This document shows positions 7,495-13,797 of a stretch of 23,816 nucleotides of DNA, piece by piece. Below the pieces are notes generated by a model that was given only the letters and a program-made list of their open reading frames with translations, ran no database searches and was not told the origin of the DNA. How positions within the stretch are numbered: position 1 is the first letter of the stretch; the number at the start of each line of letters is the position of its first letter. Position numbers and translations under genes: made by a program. The stretch comes from an uncultured Porphyromonadaceae bacterium (GTDB lineage: Bacteria > Bacteroidota > Bacteroidia > Bacteroidales > Muribaculaceae). The stretch lies in contig CABRGT010000026.1 of assembly GCA_902470475.1 (NCBI GenBank), positions 1 through 23,816 on the forward strand. The letters are read 5' to 3'.

Positions 7495-8433
7495 ATGTTA
7501 CCGTTCTTGCTAAAACCCTATTTCAAAAAGGTGATCTGGGGTGGATCTTCCCTTGCTGCTTTCAAAGGCCTGGACTCGAAGCTCGACAACGTCGGCGAGA
7601 GTTGGGAAGTCTCCGCTATGCCCGGCAGTGAATCGGTGGTCGACTCCGGTGAGTTTGCCGGGATGAATCTTGCCGAACTTTGCCGCAGCCACGGCCCAGA
7701 GCTGCTCGGCGAATCTACATATGAGCGCACCGGCGGCGAATTTCCGCTGCTGATCAAATTCATAGACTCCGAGGATGACCTTTCCGTCCAGGTACATCCG
7801 GCCGAAGACCTCGCTCGCCGCCGCCATGGTTGCCACGGCAAGTGCGAGATGTGGTATATTATCGCGGCGCGTCCCGGCAGCCGGCTCGGAGCCGGTTTCA
7901 GCCGTTCGCTCGAGCCCGAATCGTTCGAGCGCAGCGTCGCCGACGGTTCGTTTACCGACGCTATCGAATGGTACGATACACATCCGGGCGACATATTCTA
8001 TCTGCCTGCCGGCAGTGTTCATGCCATCGGTCGCGGGAACCTCCTGCTTGAGGTGCAGCAGCCCAGCGATATTACATACCGCATCTACGACTACGACCGG
8101 CGCGATGTCTCCGGCGCTCCCCGTCCGCTTGCCATCGCCGAGGCGCGCGAAGCAATAGATTATGCTTCGGGCCGCGATTACCGCGTCTGCGCCGACGGTC
8201 ACACACTTCTTGAGTCCGACCATTTCTCGGTGTGGCGCCACCGCGTCATCCCCGACGCACCTCTTGAGGTGAATTGCGGCACAGTCACAGCTGTAGTGGT
8301 AGTCGATGGAGCCGTCACTGCCCGGAGTGCGGGAACTTCGCTTCAAGTGAGCCGCGGCCACACGCTTCTCGTTCCGGCCATGGCTGTGACAGAACTGACC
8401 GGCGATGCGACTGTAATTCTCGTCACCCCCTGA
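7495..8433 (+). CDS. manA: Mannose-6-phosphate isomerase, class I
   Basis: 312 aa cytoplasmic zinc enzyme that interconverts fructose-6-phosphate and mannose-6-phosphate, linking glycolysis to GDP-mannose and mannose use. The zinc ligands of the cupin fold are visible: Gln99 and His101 in SVQVHP, Glu118 in KCEMWYII and His176 in PAGSVHAIG. The C-terminal part of the active site shows YRIYDYDR (195-202). Its length is that of short bacterial type I enzymes. The start MLPFLLKPYFKKVIWGG is the conserved family N-terminus, and no in-frame ATG follows until codon 42. It is divergent from tsaB and first in a plus-strand run with ftsE 12 bp downstream. Confidence 0.94.
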   Translation: MLPFLLKPYFKKVIWGGSSLAAFKGLDSKLDNVGESWEVSAMPGSESVVDSGEFAGMNLAELCRSHGPELLGESTYERTGGEFPLLIKFIDSEDDLSVQVHPAEDLARRRHGCHGKCEMWYIIAARPGSRLGAGFSRSLEPESFERSVADGSFTDAIEWYDTHPGDIFYLPAGSVHAIGRGNLLLEVQQPSDITYRIYDYDRRDVSGAPRPLAIAEAREAIDYASGRDYRVCADGHTLLESDHFSVWRHRVIPDAPLEVNCGTVTAVVVVDGAVTARSAGTSLQVSRGHTLLVPAMAVTELTGDATVILVTP

Positions 8434-8445
8434 TATCCTCCGGAC

Positions 8446-9108
8446 ATGGCAATCATTGAATACAGCAACGTTGAGATTCTCCGCAAAGAGCACGTCGTGC
8501 TCAAGGATGTCTCCTTTTCGGTCGATGCCGGTGAATTCGTCTACCTCATCGGCAAAGTCGGGTCGGGCAAAAGCTCGCTCATGAAGTCGGTCTACGCCGA
8601 AGTACCCGTCAGTGTCGGCTCGGCTCGTGTCTTCGACTATGACATGACGGCCCTGCGCCGCCGCGACATTCCGTTCCTGCGCCGTCGCATCGGCATTGTG
8701 TTCCAGGACTTCCAGCTCCTTACCGACCGTACCGTCTATTCCAATCTCGACTTCGTGCTTCAGGCTACCGGCTGGACCGACCGCACGCTGCGCGACGAGC
8801 GCATCGACAGTGTCCTGGCGCGCGTCGGCATGGCCAACAAGTCGTATAAGATGCCGCACGAACTCTCCGGTGGCGAGCAGCAGCGAGTGGTCATAGCCCG
8901 CGCCCTGCTCAATGATCCCGAAGTGATCCTTGCCGACGAGCCCACCGGAAATCTCGATCCCGATACGGGCATGCAGATCGTCGGGCATCTCCACGACATC
9001 GCCGCCAAGGGCACCGCCGTGGTCATGGCCACCCACAATCATCATCTGCTTGATACATTTAGCGGCCGTACCATGCGCATCGAATCAAAAAAACTCATCA
9101 CTGACTGA
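8446..9108 (+). CDS. ftsE: Cell-division ABC transporter ATPase FtsE
   Basis: 220 aa ABC ATPase. In order: Walker A GKVGSGKS (36-43), Q-loop Gln87 in GIVFQDFQLL, signature LSGGEQQR (140-147), Walker B VILADEP (160-166) and H-loop His197 in ATHNH. The FQDFQLL segment, the compact size and the lack of extra domains fit FtsE, which pairs with the membrane protein FtsX to control septal peptidoglycan hydrolases. ftsX is not adjacent, so a role in a related MacB/LolD-type exporter cannot be fully excluded. It lies 12 bp after manA and 4 bp before lysC. Confidence 0.85.
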   Translation: MAIIEYSNVEILRKEHVVLKDVSFSVDAGEFVYLIGKVGSGKSSLMKSVYAEVPVSVGSARVFDYDMTALRRRDIPFLRRRIGIVFQDFQLLTDRTVYSNLDFVLQATGWTDRTLRDERIDSVLARVGMANKSYKMPHELSGGEQQRVVIARALLNDPEVILADEPTGNLDPDTGMQIVGHLHDIAAKGTAVVMATHNHHLLDTFSGRTMRIESKKLITD

Positions 9109-9112
9109 TAAA

Positions 9113-10435
9113 ATGAAGGTATTGAAATTCGGAGGCACCTCGGTCGGATCCCCCGACCGGATGCACCATGTGGCCCGTCTCATCCGCCGTGCCGGCCGCA
9201 ATGTGGTGGTGCTTTCTGCAATGGCAGGCACCACCAACACGCTTGTCGAGATAGCCGGCTATCTGTTCAAGCGCAACATCCCCGGGGCGCAGGAGACACT
9301 CAACTCTCTGCGTGCGCGATATGCCGGTGTCGTGTCCGGCCTGTACGCCGAAGAGTCCTCCCGCGACAAGGCCCGCCAGATGCTCGACCGCACCTTCGGC
9401 TTCATAGCCCGCTTCTTCGACGGCGAATTCACCGTAGCCGAGGAAAAGGAGGTGCTGGCATGCGGCGAGCTGATCTCCGTGGCTCTGATGCAGTACTACT
9501 TCGAGGAGCAGGGAGTCCGGTCGGTCATCCTGCCGGCCCTCGAGTACATGCGCACGGCCCAGGGTGGCGAACCCGACATGAAGTATATCTCCGGGCGGCT
9601 GCGCCGCATGATCGACCTCGAGCCCGACGTCGACGTGTGGCTTACCCAGGGCTACATCTGCCGCAACGCCTATGGCGAGACGGATAATCTGCGCCGCGGC
9701 GGCAGCGATTACTCGGCTTCGATCATCGGAGCCGTTCTCGACGCCGAGGAGATCCAGATCTGGACCGACATCGACGGCATGCACACGGGCGACCCCCGTT
9801 TTGTCCGCGGCACGCGTCCGGTCAAGAACCTGCATTTCGAGGAAGCGGCCGAACTGGCTTATTTCGGCGCCAAGATCCTTCATCCGACCTGTGTACTGCC
9901 CGCCAAGCTCCATAACATTCCCGTACGGCTGCTCAACACGCTCGACCCTGGCGCCGAAGGCACGACGATCGCCAACTTCCCGCCCGACGGCACTATCAAG
10001 GCCGTCGCCGCCAAGGACGACATCACCGTCATCACGATCAAGTCCGGCCGCATGCTGCTGGCCTACGGTTTCCTTCACAAGGTATTCGAGACGTTCGACA
10101 CGTTCAACACCGCCATCGACATGATGGCCACCAGCGAGGTAGGCGTGTCCGTGACAGTCGACGACACAGACCATCTGGCAGCCATTGTCGACCGTCTCAA
10201 GGACTTCGGCACCGTCACGGTCGACTCCGGCATGGCGATCATATGCGTGGTCGGCGATTTCTCCGGCGACCGCGGCAGCGCCTATTGCCCCGCCGTGCTC
10301 GACGCCCTGCGCGACATTCCCGTACGTATGATATCCTACGGCGGCAGCAACTACAATATCAGTGTCGTGGTCCGCAGCTGCGACAAAGTCGAAGCTCTCA
10401 ATAAACTCAACAATCACTTATTCTCCGAAAAATGA
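9113..10435 (+). CDS. lysC: Aspartate kinase (monofunctional, with ACT domains)
   Basis: 440 aa. KFGGTS at residues 5-10 is the kinase nucleotide-binding signature. GELIS (118-122), RRGGSDYSA (194-202) and WTDIDGMHTGDPR (217-229) complete the amino-acid kinase domain. Residues about 300-440 form two ACT modules (DDITVITIKS, then GMAIICVVGDF), the site of lysine or threonine feedback in this family. It phosphorylates aspartate, opening the lysine/diaminopimelate, threonine and methionine pathways. The frame is open further upstream, but the ATG at 9113 gives the canonical MKVLKFGGTS N-terminus 4 bp after ftsE. Its TGA overlaps the ATG of the next gene. Confidence 0.95.
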   Translation: MKVLKFGGTSVGSPDRMHHVARLIRRAGRNVVVLSAMAGTTNTLVEIAGYLFKRNIPGAQETLNSLRARYAGVVSGLYAEESSRDKARQMLDRTFGFIARFFDGEFTVAEEKEVLACGELISVALMQYYFEEQGVRSVILPALEYMRTAQGGEPDMKYISGRLRRMIDLEPDVDVWLTQGYICRNAYGETDNLRRGGSDYSASIIGAVLDAEEIQIWTDIDGMHTGDPRFVRGTRPVKNLHFEEAAELAYFGAKILHPTCVLPAKLHNIPVRLLNTLDPGAEGTTIANFPPDGTIKAVAAKDDITVITIKSGRMLLAYGFLHKVFETFDTFNTAIDMMATSEVGVSVTVDDTDHLAAIVDRLKDFGTVTVDSGMAIICVVGDFSGDRGSAYCPAVLDALRDIPVRMISYGGSNYNISVVVRSCDKVEALNKLNNHLFSEK

Positions 10436-10725
10436 TAAAACATATCGTCACTTTCAAACTCAAGGGCTCGCCCGAAGAGCGCCGCGACGTGGCCACACGC
10501 TTTGCCGCAGCGCTCAATGAACTTCCCGCACTCATACCGGAGCTGCGCTCGATCGAGACCGGCGTAAACATCAATGAACGCGAGGACTGGGACGTAGTGC
10601 TCACCGCCACAGCCGACACCATGGCCGATGTGGCCGCATATTCGGCCCATCCTGCCCATGTGGCCGCCGTGGCCATCATAGCCGGACACCGCGCCGAGCG
10701 TGCCTGTGTCGATTACCAGGTCTGA
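10432..10725 (+). CDS. Dabb-domain (stress-responsive A/B barrel) protein
   Basis: 97 aa, a single ferredoxin-like alpha/beta barrel domain. The opening MIKHIVTFKLKG, the central GVNINEREDWDVVLTATAD and the YSAHPAHV segment are typical of Dabb proteins, small dimeric proteins of mostly unknown biochemical role. Its ATG overlaps the lysC stop (ATGA), so it is the last gene of the manA-ftsE-lysC run. Its 3' end overlaps that of the convergent lipoprotein gene by 13 bp. Confidence 0.88.
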   Translation: MIKHIVTFKLKGSPEERRDVATRFAAALNELPALIPELRSIETGVNINEREDWDVVLTATADTMADVAAYSAHPAHVAAVAIIAGHRAERACVDYQV

Positions 10726-11141
10726 TCACGGTTCCGGCTCCTCGGGCTGCACACCAGCCCGGCAATGAACGCCGCGCCGATTCCCAACCACGTCAATCCT
10801 GCCGAAGGCGGGGTTGACGTTTTCGTTACCGACTGCTCTGCGGTCACACTGTCTGTGGCTGCAACGTGCAGCTGCGAGCGGACATCGGTATCGGTCCCGG
10901 TCTCAATTCGCTCGGCAGTCACGGTCACATACCGCGCCGGCGAATCGACGTACTCTATCCTGACGACCGGCTTGTCGATCGTCACTCTGCGCCTGACGAC
11001 AGTAGTGTCGGTGGCTGCCACCGTCAGGCGGCCGGTGCGACGCAGTGCTGACTTCTCGGCCGACTGGCTGGCCGACCGGCATCCTGCAGCCGGCGACAAC
11101 GCCATTGCCGCCACTGCTCCAACTACTATAGTCTTTCTCAT
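10713..11141 (-). CDS. Small lipoprotein with C-terminal membrane helix; candidate u-spanin
   Basis: 142 aa, not matched to a named family by eye. The N-terminus MRKTIVVGAVAAMALSPAAGC is a lipoprotein signal with Cys21 as the lipidation site; the -3 residue Ala is a weak match. The middle (about 38-105) alternates hydrophobic and polar residues and looks beta-rich. Residues about 114-131 (GLTWLGIGAAFIAGLV) form one membrane helix, followed by a short basic tail. A lipid anchor at one end and a membrane helix at the other is the layout of phage unimolecular spanins such as T1 gp11, which join outer and inner membranes during lysis. The gene overlaps the upstream endolysin-like gene by ATGA, which supports that reading. 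A cell-envelope lipoprotein of other function remains possible. Confidence 0.7.
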   Translation of the reverse strand: MRKTIVVGAVAAMALSPAAGCRSASQSAEKSALRRTGRLTVAATDTTVVRRRVTIDKPVVRIEYVDSPARYVTVTAERIETGTDTDVRSQLHVAATDSVTAEQSVTKTSTPPSAGLTWLGIGAAFIAGLVCSPRSRNRDQTW

Positions 11142-11566
11142 AGGGCAGCATATTCTGATGTCGCGTCAAACGAAGGGCATGCCTTGCGGGCGAAGTCACG
11201 GTGTCCGCGGATCTGAGCCTGCGGATAGCGGCGCCGCAGGTCGCGCAGCAACGCGAGCAGCGCGCGGCGTTGAGCATCGGTGCGCGTGTCCGCCGGATGG
11301 CCTTGAGTGTCGATGCCACCGACATAGGCCACGCCTATTGAGCGGTTGTTGAGGCCCCGGCAGTGGGCGCCTGTTTCCTCTTCCATGCGTCCCGGTTCGA
11401 TTTTTCCATCCAGATCCACTACATAGTGATAACCTATGCAGCGGAATCCCTGTGAGCGATGGTAGCGGTCGATGTCGGCAGCGCGAACGTCTCGTCCGGT
11501 CGGTGTTGCGGTGCAATGGACTATGATGTAGTCTATTGCGCGGGTTGTGTTTGGGTTGTTTTTCAT
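11138..11566 (-). CDS. N-acetylmuramoyl-L-alanine amidase, T7-lysozyme type
   Basis: 142 aa Amidase_2 domain with no signal peptide. The residues used by T7 lysozyme occur here at the same numbers: zinc ligands His17 (IIVHCTATP), His122 (GHRDF) and Cys130 (KACPSFD), and catalytic-site Tyr46 (IGYHYVV) and Lys128. It should cleave the bond between N-acetylmuramic acid and L-alanine in peptidoglycan. Lack of a secretion signal fits a phage-type endolysin needing a holin or another release route; no holin gene is visible. The overlapping lipoprotein gene downstream makes the pair look like a lysis cassette. It is divergent from tRNA-Met. Confidence 0.92.
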   Translation of the reverse strand: MKNNPNTTRAIDYIIVHCTATPTGRDVRAADIDRYHRSQGFRCIGYHYVVDLDGKIEPGRMEEETGAHCRGLNNRSIGVAYVGGIDTQGHPADTRTDAQRRALLALLRDLRRRYPQAQIRGHRDFARKACPSFDATSEYAAL

Positions 11567-11603
11567 AGTAAAAGATTTTAAATTAAAGATTTTTGATAAA
11601 AAA

Positions 11604-11635
11604 TTTTGTCAAGTCAAACTTTAGCATTAACTTTG
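11604..11635 (+). promoter_or_regulatory. Promoter of tRNA-Met
   Basis: TTTTG at 11604-11608, a 19-bp spacer and TAACTTTG at 11628-11635 match the Bacteroidetes consensus closely. The expected start point is a few bases before the mature tRNA 5' end at 11647. Confidence 0.85.
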
Positions 11636-11646
11636 CAGTCGCAAAC

Positions 11647-11720
11647 GGCGGGATAGCTCAGTTGGTTAGAGCGTCGGATTCATAACCCGGAGGTCCCGAG
11701 TTCAATTCTCGGTCCCGCTA
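11647..11720 (+). tRNA. tRNA-Met (CAT anticodon)
   Basis: 74 nt, with a 7-bp acceptor stem (GGCGGGA/TCCCGCT, G1-U72 wobble), D arm GCTC/GAGC, anticodon loop TTCATAA, and T arm CCGAG-TTCAATT-CTCGG. CCA is not encoded. The acceptor end is paired, so it is not an initiator. The CAT anticodon leaves elongator Met or lysidine-modified Ile2; Met is preferred. The last anticodon-stem pair is an A31-C39 mismatch. Confidence 0.9.
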
Positions 11721-11722
11721 CG

Positions 11723-11755
11723 AAGCTTCGGTCACATGGCCGGAGCTTTTTTTTT
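11723..11755 (+). terminator. Terminator of tRNA-Met
   Basis: Stem AAGCTTCGG (11723-11731) pairs with CCGGAGCTT (11740-11748), with one G-T pair, followed by a run of T to 11755. It begins two bases after the tRNA 3' end. Confidence 0.9.
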
Positions 11756-11940
11756 GTTTTCACCGGCAAAATTACAACAAATATTTTAATTGTGCAATAA
11801 CTATTGATTATTTTTTGCAAAAAAATTGTAGCTATAGTAGCCAACATGGCTATTTAATATTATTTCGGTAGTTGATGCAGGCCCAGAATATCCGTTTTTT
11901 TTCTGCAAATTATACAATGATTTATGGTTTTATAAAAAAA
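11756..11940. other. AT-rich intergenic stretch
   Basis: No coding frame or RNA gene is supported here. The sequence is far richer in A and T than its neighbours. It leads into the operator and promoter of the BlaI-family gene. Confidence 0.5.
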
Positions 11941-11978
11941 AACTATAAAAAATAGTTGCATAACTAAATTTTATAGTT
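11941..11978. promoter_or_regulatory. Two operator-like dyads before the BlaI-family gene
   Basis: Two ACTA-N7-TAGT dyads lie at 11942-11956 and 11963-11977. Their centres are 21 bp apart, two helical turns, so they face the same side of the DNA. The first extends to AACTAT-N5-ATAGTT and overlaps the -33 TTG; the second fills the promoter spacer just before the -7 box. Dyads of this kind are bound by BlaI/MecI/CopY repressors, which suggests autoregulation. Confidence 0.6.
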
Positions 11979-11986
11979 TAACTTTG
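11956..11986 (+). promoter_or_regulatory. Promoter of the BlaI/M56 operon
   Basis: TTG at 11956-11958, a 20-bp spacer and TAACTTTG at 11979-11986 form a full consensus promoter. The leader is about 43 nt before the ATG at 12035. Confidence 0.8.
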
Positions 11987-12034
11987 CGGCGTACTTGATT
12001 ATTCAGTATTAAACCGATGTAATTTCTGTCTGAT

Positions 12035-12403
12035 ATGAAACATAGACTGACCGAAAAAGAAGAGGAACTCATGAATATGTTCTGGGAGCGCGGACCGCTG
12101 TTCGTGCGCGAGATCGTAGAAAGCTGTCCCGAGCCTCGGCCGCATTTCAACACTATTTCGACCTACGTCCGAGCTCTGGAGTCGAAAGGCCTGCTTCGCC
12201 ACGAGGCTTTCGGCGGCACGTACCGTTACGAGGCTGCCGTGAGCCGCGAGCAGTACGGTACGTCGTGGCTGCGGTCGGTGGCCGAGCGTTACTTCGGTTC
12301 GTCGCTGCGCGCCACGGTGTCGGCCCTGTGCGCGGCGGAGAATATTTCGGACAATGAACTGCGCGAATTATTGGAGATGGTTCAAAAATCCGGGAAGAAT
12401 TAA
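12035..12403 (+). CDS. BlaI/MecI/CopY-family transcriptional repressor
   Basis: 122 aa. The N-terminal winged helix (about 4-70) begins RLTEKEEELMNMFW, with recognition helix region FNTISTYVRALESKGLL (38-54) and wing GGTYRYEA. The C-terminal half is the dimerisation region. Members bind palindromic operators as dimers and are inactivated by proteolysis triggered by a membrane sensor. The M56 sensor gene starts 4 bp after its stop, and two operator-like dyads cover its own promoter, so an autoregulated sensor-repressor pair is likely. The inducing signal is unknown; no beta-lactamase gene is nearby. Confidence 0.93.
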   Translation: MKHRLTEKEEELMNMFWERGPLFVREIVESCPEPRPHFNTISTYVRALESKGLLRHEAFGGTYRYEAAVSREQYGTSWLRSVAERYFGSSLRATVSALCAAENISDNELRELLEMVQKSGKN

Positions 12404-12407
12404 CGCA

Positions 12408-13700
12408 ATGGCTGATCTTTTTGTCTTCGCACTTGTCGCTTCGGCGGTGATGACCGTGGCCTATGCGGCATGGTCGGTGCTGCAGCGCGGCACGACATTC
12501 AACCGCTTCAATCGCCTGAGTCTGTTGTGTATAGTGGCCGTGAGCGTCATTGCCGGTTCGTTATATGTCATGGGAGCCTGGCCGCGGGCCGCTTCTGTGC
12601 TGGTCGGAAAACTTGAAATAATCACGGCATCGGCTCCAGAAGCCGCACATGAGATACGGCGGGATGCTGCATATGTTCTGCCTTGGCGCGGGGTCGCTGT
12701 GGCTCTGTACACGGTCGGCTTTGTTCTTACAGCGCTGTGGCACATGGTAAATCTTGGAGCCGTGGTCCGGATCATAGCGCGAAGCCGCCGATACAGGCTC
12801 CGCGGCGTGACACTGGCCGTCAGTCCGCGTGCGTGGCCCGGACCGTTCAGCTGGGGGCGATGGATCGTTGTCCCGCGCACGCCCGAGATGTCCGACCGCA
12901 CGGTTCTTCATATGGTCGTATGCCACGAGCTGACTCATCTGCGTCGGTTCCATTGGGCCGATCTGCTGCTGACGGCTGCCGTCAAATCGGTCATGTGGTT
13001 CAACCCGTCGGCGTGGCTTCTGGCCGCCGATCTTAGCGACACCCACGAATACGAGGCCGATCGGGCCGTGACTGCCCGCTACGATGCCTCCGCCTATCAG
13101 ATGCTATTGATAAAAACGACTGTCGGCTCCAGGTTGCAAGCTATGGCCGACAGTCTGAATCACAGTTCACTTAAAAAACGTATAACTATGATGATGAGAA
13201 ATCCGACGAAAAGCCGCGCCCGCTGGCGCGCGCTGGCCATCGTGCCCGCAGTGGCGGTGGCCCTGACAGTAGTGAATGTACCCGCGGTAGCGGCGACCCT
13301 CACGTCGCTCGGCAGTACTGACCGGGGAGAAATGCAGGCGCCCGTGACCGGCGGCAAAGTTACGCAAAAAACCGATGCCGCGCAAGAGCAGCCCGTGACC
13401 GGTGGCGAAACGATGCCCCGGTACATCGGCGGTGATGCCAAACTGATACAGGACCTGTGCGACATCATGCAGGGCGTGCCCGAGGGAACACCCGAGGGAC
13501 GCACTTTAGTGAAGTTTACCGTATCGGCCGAAGGCAATATCACCGATCCCGAGGTAGTGCGCACGGGCGGTGAGGAACTCGACCGGTTCGTGCTTGAGAA
13601 CATCACGCGCCTGGGCCGCTTCACCCCCGGCACTGTCGATGGCAAGCCGGTGGCTGTAACGTACATGCTGCCTGTGGTCTACAAGCTTAAGGCAGACTGA
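12408..13700 (+). CDS. M56 (BlaR1-like) membrane metalloprotease with TonB C-terminal domain
   Basis: 430 aa. Membrane helices are near residues 4-22, 38-56, 95-115 and 275-295. The zinc motif HELTH (173-177) and HEYEAD (213-218) mark the M56 protease domain. After a linker (about 300-345) with two PVTGG repeats, residues about 345-430 form a TonB-like C-terminal domain (LVKFTVSAEGNI, FVLENITRLGRFTPGTVDGKPVAVTY). The frame is open upstream, but the ATG at 12408, 4 bp after the repressor stop, starts directly at a membrane helix. It probably senses an envelope signal and triggers cleavage of the BlaI-type repressor. The periplasmic TonB-like tail replaces the penicillin-binding sensor of true BlaR1, so the ligand is unlikely to be a beta-lactam. 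Confidence 0.9.
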   Translation: MADLFVFALVASAVMTVAYAAWSVLQRGTTFNRFNRLSLLCIVAVSVIAGSLYVMGAWPRAASVLVGKLEIITASAPEAAHEIRRDAAYVLPWRGVAVALYTVGFVLTALWHMVNLGAVVRIIARSRRYRLRGVTLAVSPRAWPGPFSWGRWIVVPRTPEMSDRTVLHMVVCHELTHLRRFHWADLLLTAAVKSVMWFNPSAWLLAADLSDTHEYEADRAVTARYDASAYQMLLIKTTVGSRLQAMADSLNHSSLKKRITMMMRNPTKSRARWRALAIVPAVAVALTVVNVPAVAATLTSLGSTDRGEMQAPVTGGKVTQKTDAAQEQPVTGGETMPRYIGGDAKLIQDLCDIMQGVPEGTPEGRTLVKFTVSAEGNITDPEVVRTGGEELDRFVLENITRLGRFTPGTVDGKPVAVTYMLPVVYKLKAD

Positions 13701-13730
13701 CCATCCCGCATATAAACAGCTTTTTTCGGG

Positions 13731-13758
13731 AGCGGGCCGGCGTCGATGCCGGCCCGCT
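13731..13758 (+). terminator. Strong GC hairpin after the M56 gene
   Basis: An 11-bp perfect stem (arms 13731-13741 and 13748-13758, 6-nt loop GTCGAT) lies 30 bp after the M56 stop. Only two T residues follow directly, so it is either a weak intrinsic terminator or an mRNA-end stabiliser. It separates the operon from the bioA promoter. Confidence 0.6.
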
Positions 13759-13785
13759 TGCATTGCGCATTTGTGAAAAAATGGG

Positions 13786-13793
13786 TAACTTTG
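13786..13793 (+). promoter_or_regulatory. -7 box of the biotin operon, 4 nt before bioA ATG
   Basis: TAACTTTG ends four bases before the bioA ATG at 13798, the same arrangement as before manA. TTTG at 13770-13773 is 12 bp upstream, shorter than the usual spacer. A leaderless mRNA is predicted. No BirA-type biotin operator was recognised. Confidence 0.6.
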
Positions 13794-13797
13794 CCGT

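Noticed and set aside
7510..9045. Long minus-strand open frame (511 codons) opposite manA and ftsE
   Set aside because: It is antisense to two well-recognised enzymes, shows no family motif and is explained by high GC content and codon bias.
8930..9112. N-terminal extension of aspartate kinase
   Set aside because: The extra 61 codons lie inside ftsE in another frame; MKVLKFGGTS at 9113 is the standard start.
9098..10417. Minus-strand open frame of 439 codons opposite lysC
   Set aside because: It mirrors the aspartate kinase gene. The protein is rich in Val, Asp, Gly and His without a recognisable domain.
11941..11957. Terminator hairpin AACTAT-N5-ATAGTT
   Set aside because: It is a weak AT-only stem with no T run, far from any gene end, and lies on a consensus promoter; an operator is the better reading.
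13758..13797. Biotin riboswitch or BirA operator before bioA
   Set aside because: No biotin riboswitch class is known, and no BirA-type palindrome is visible; the promoter leaves no leader for a structured RNA.
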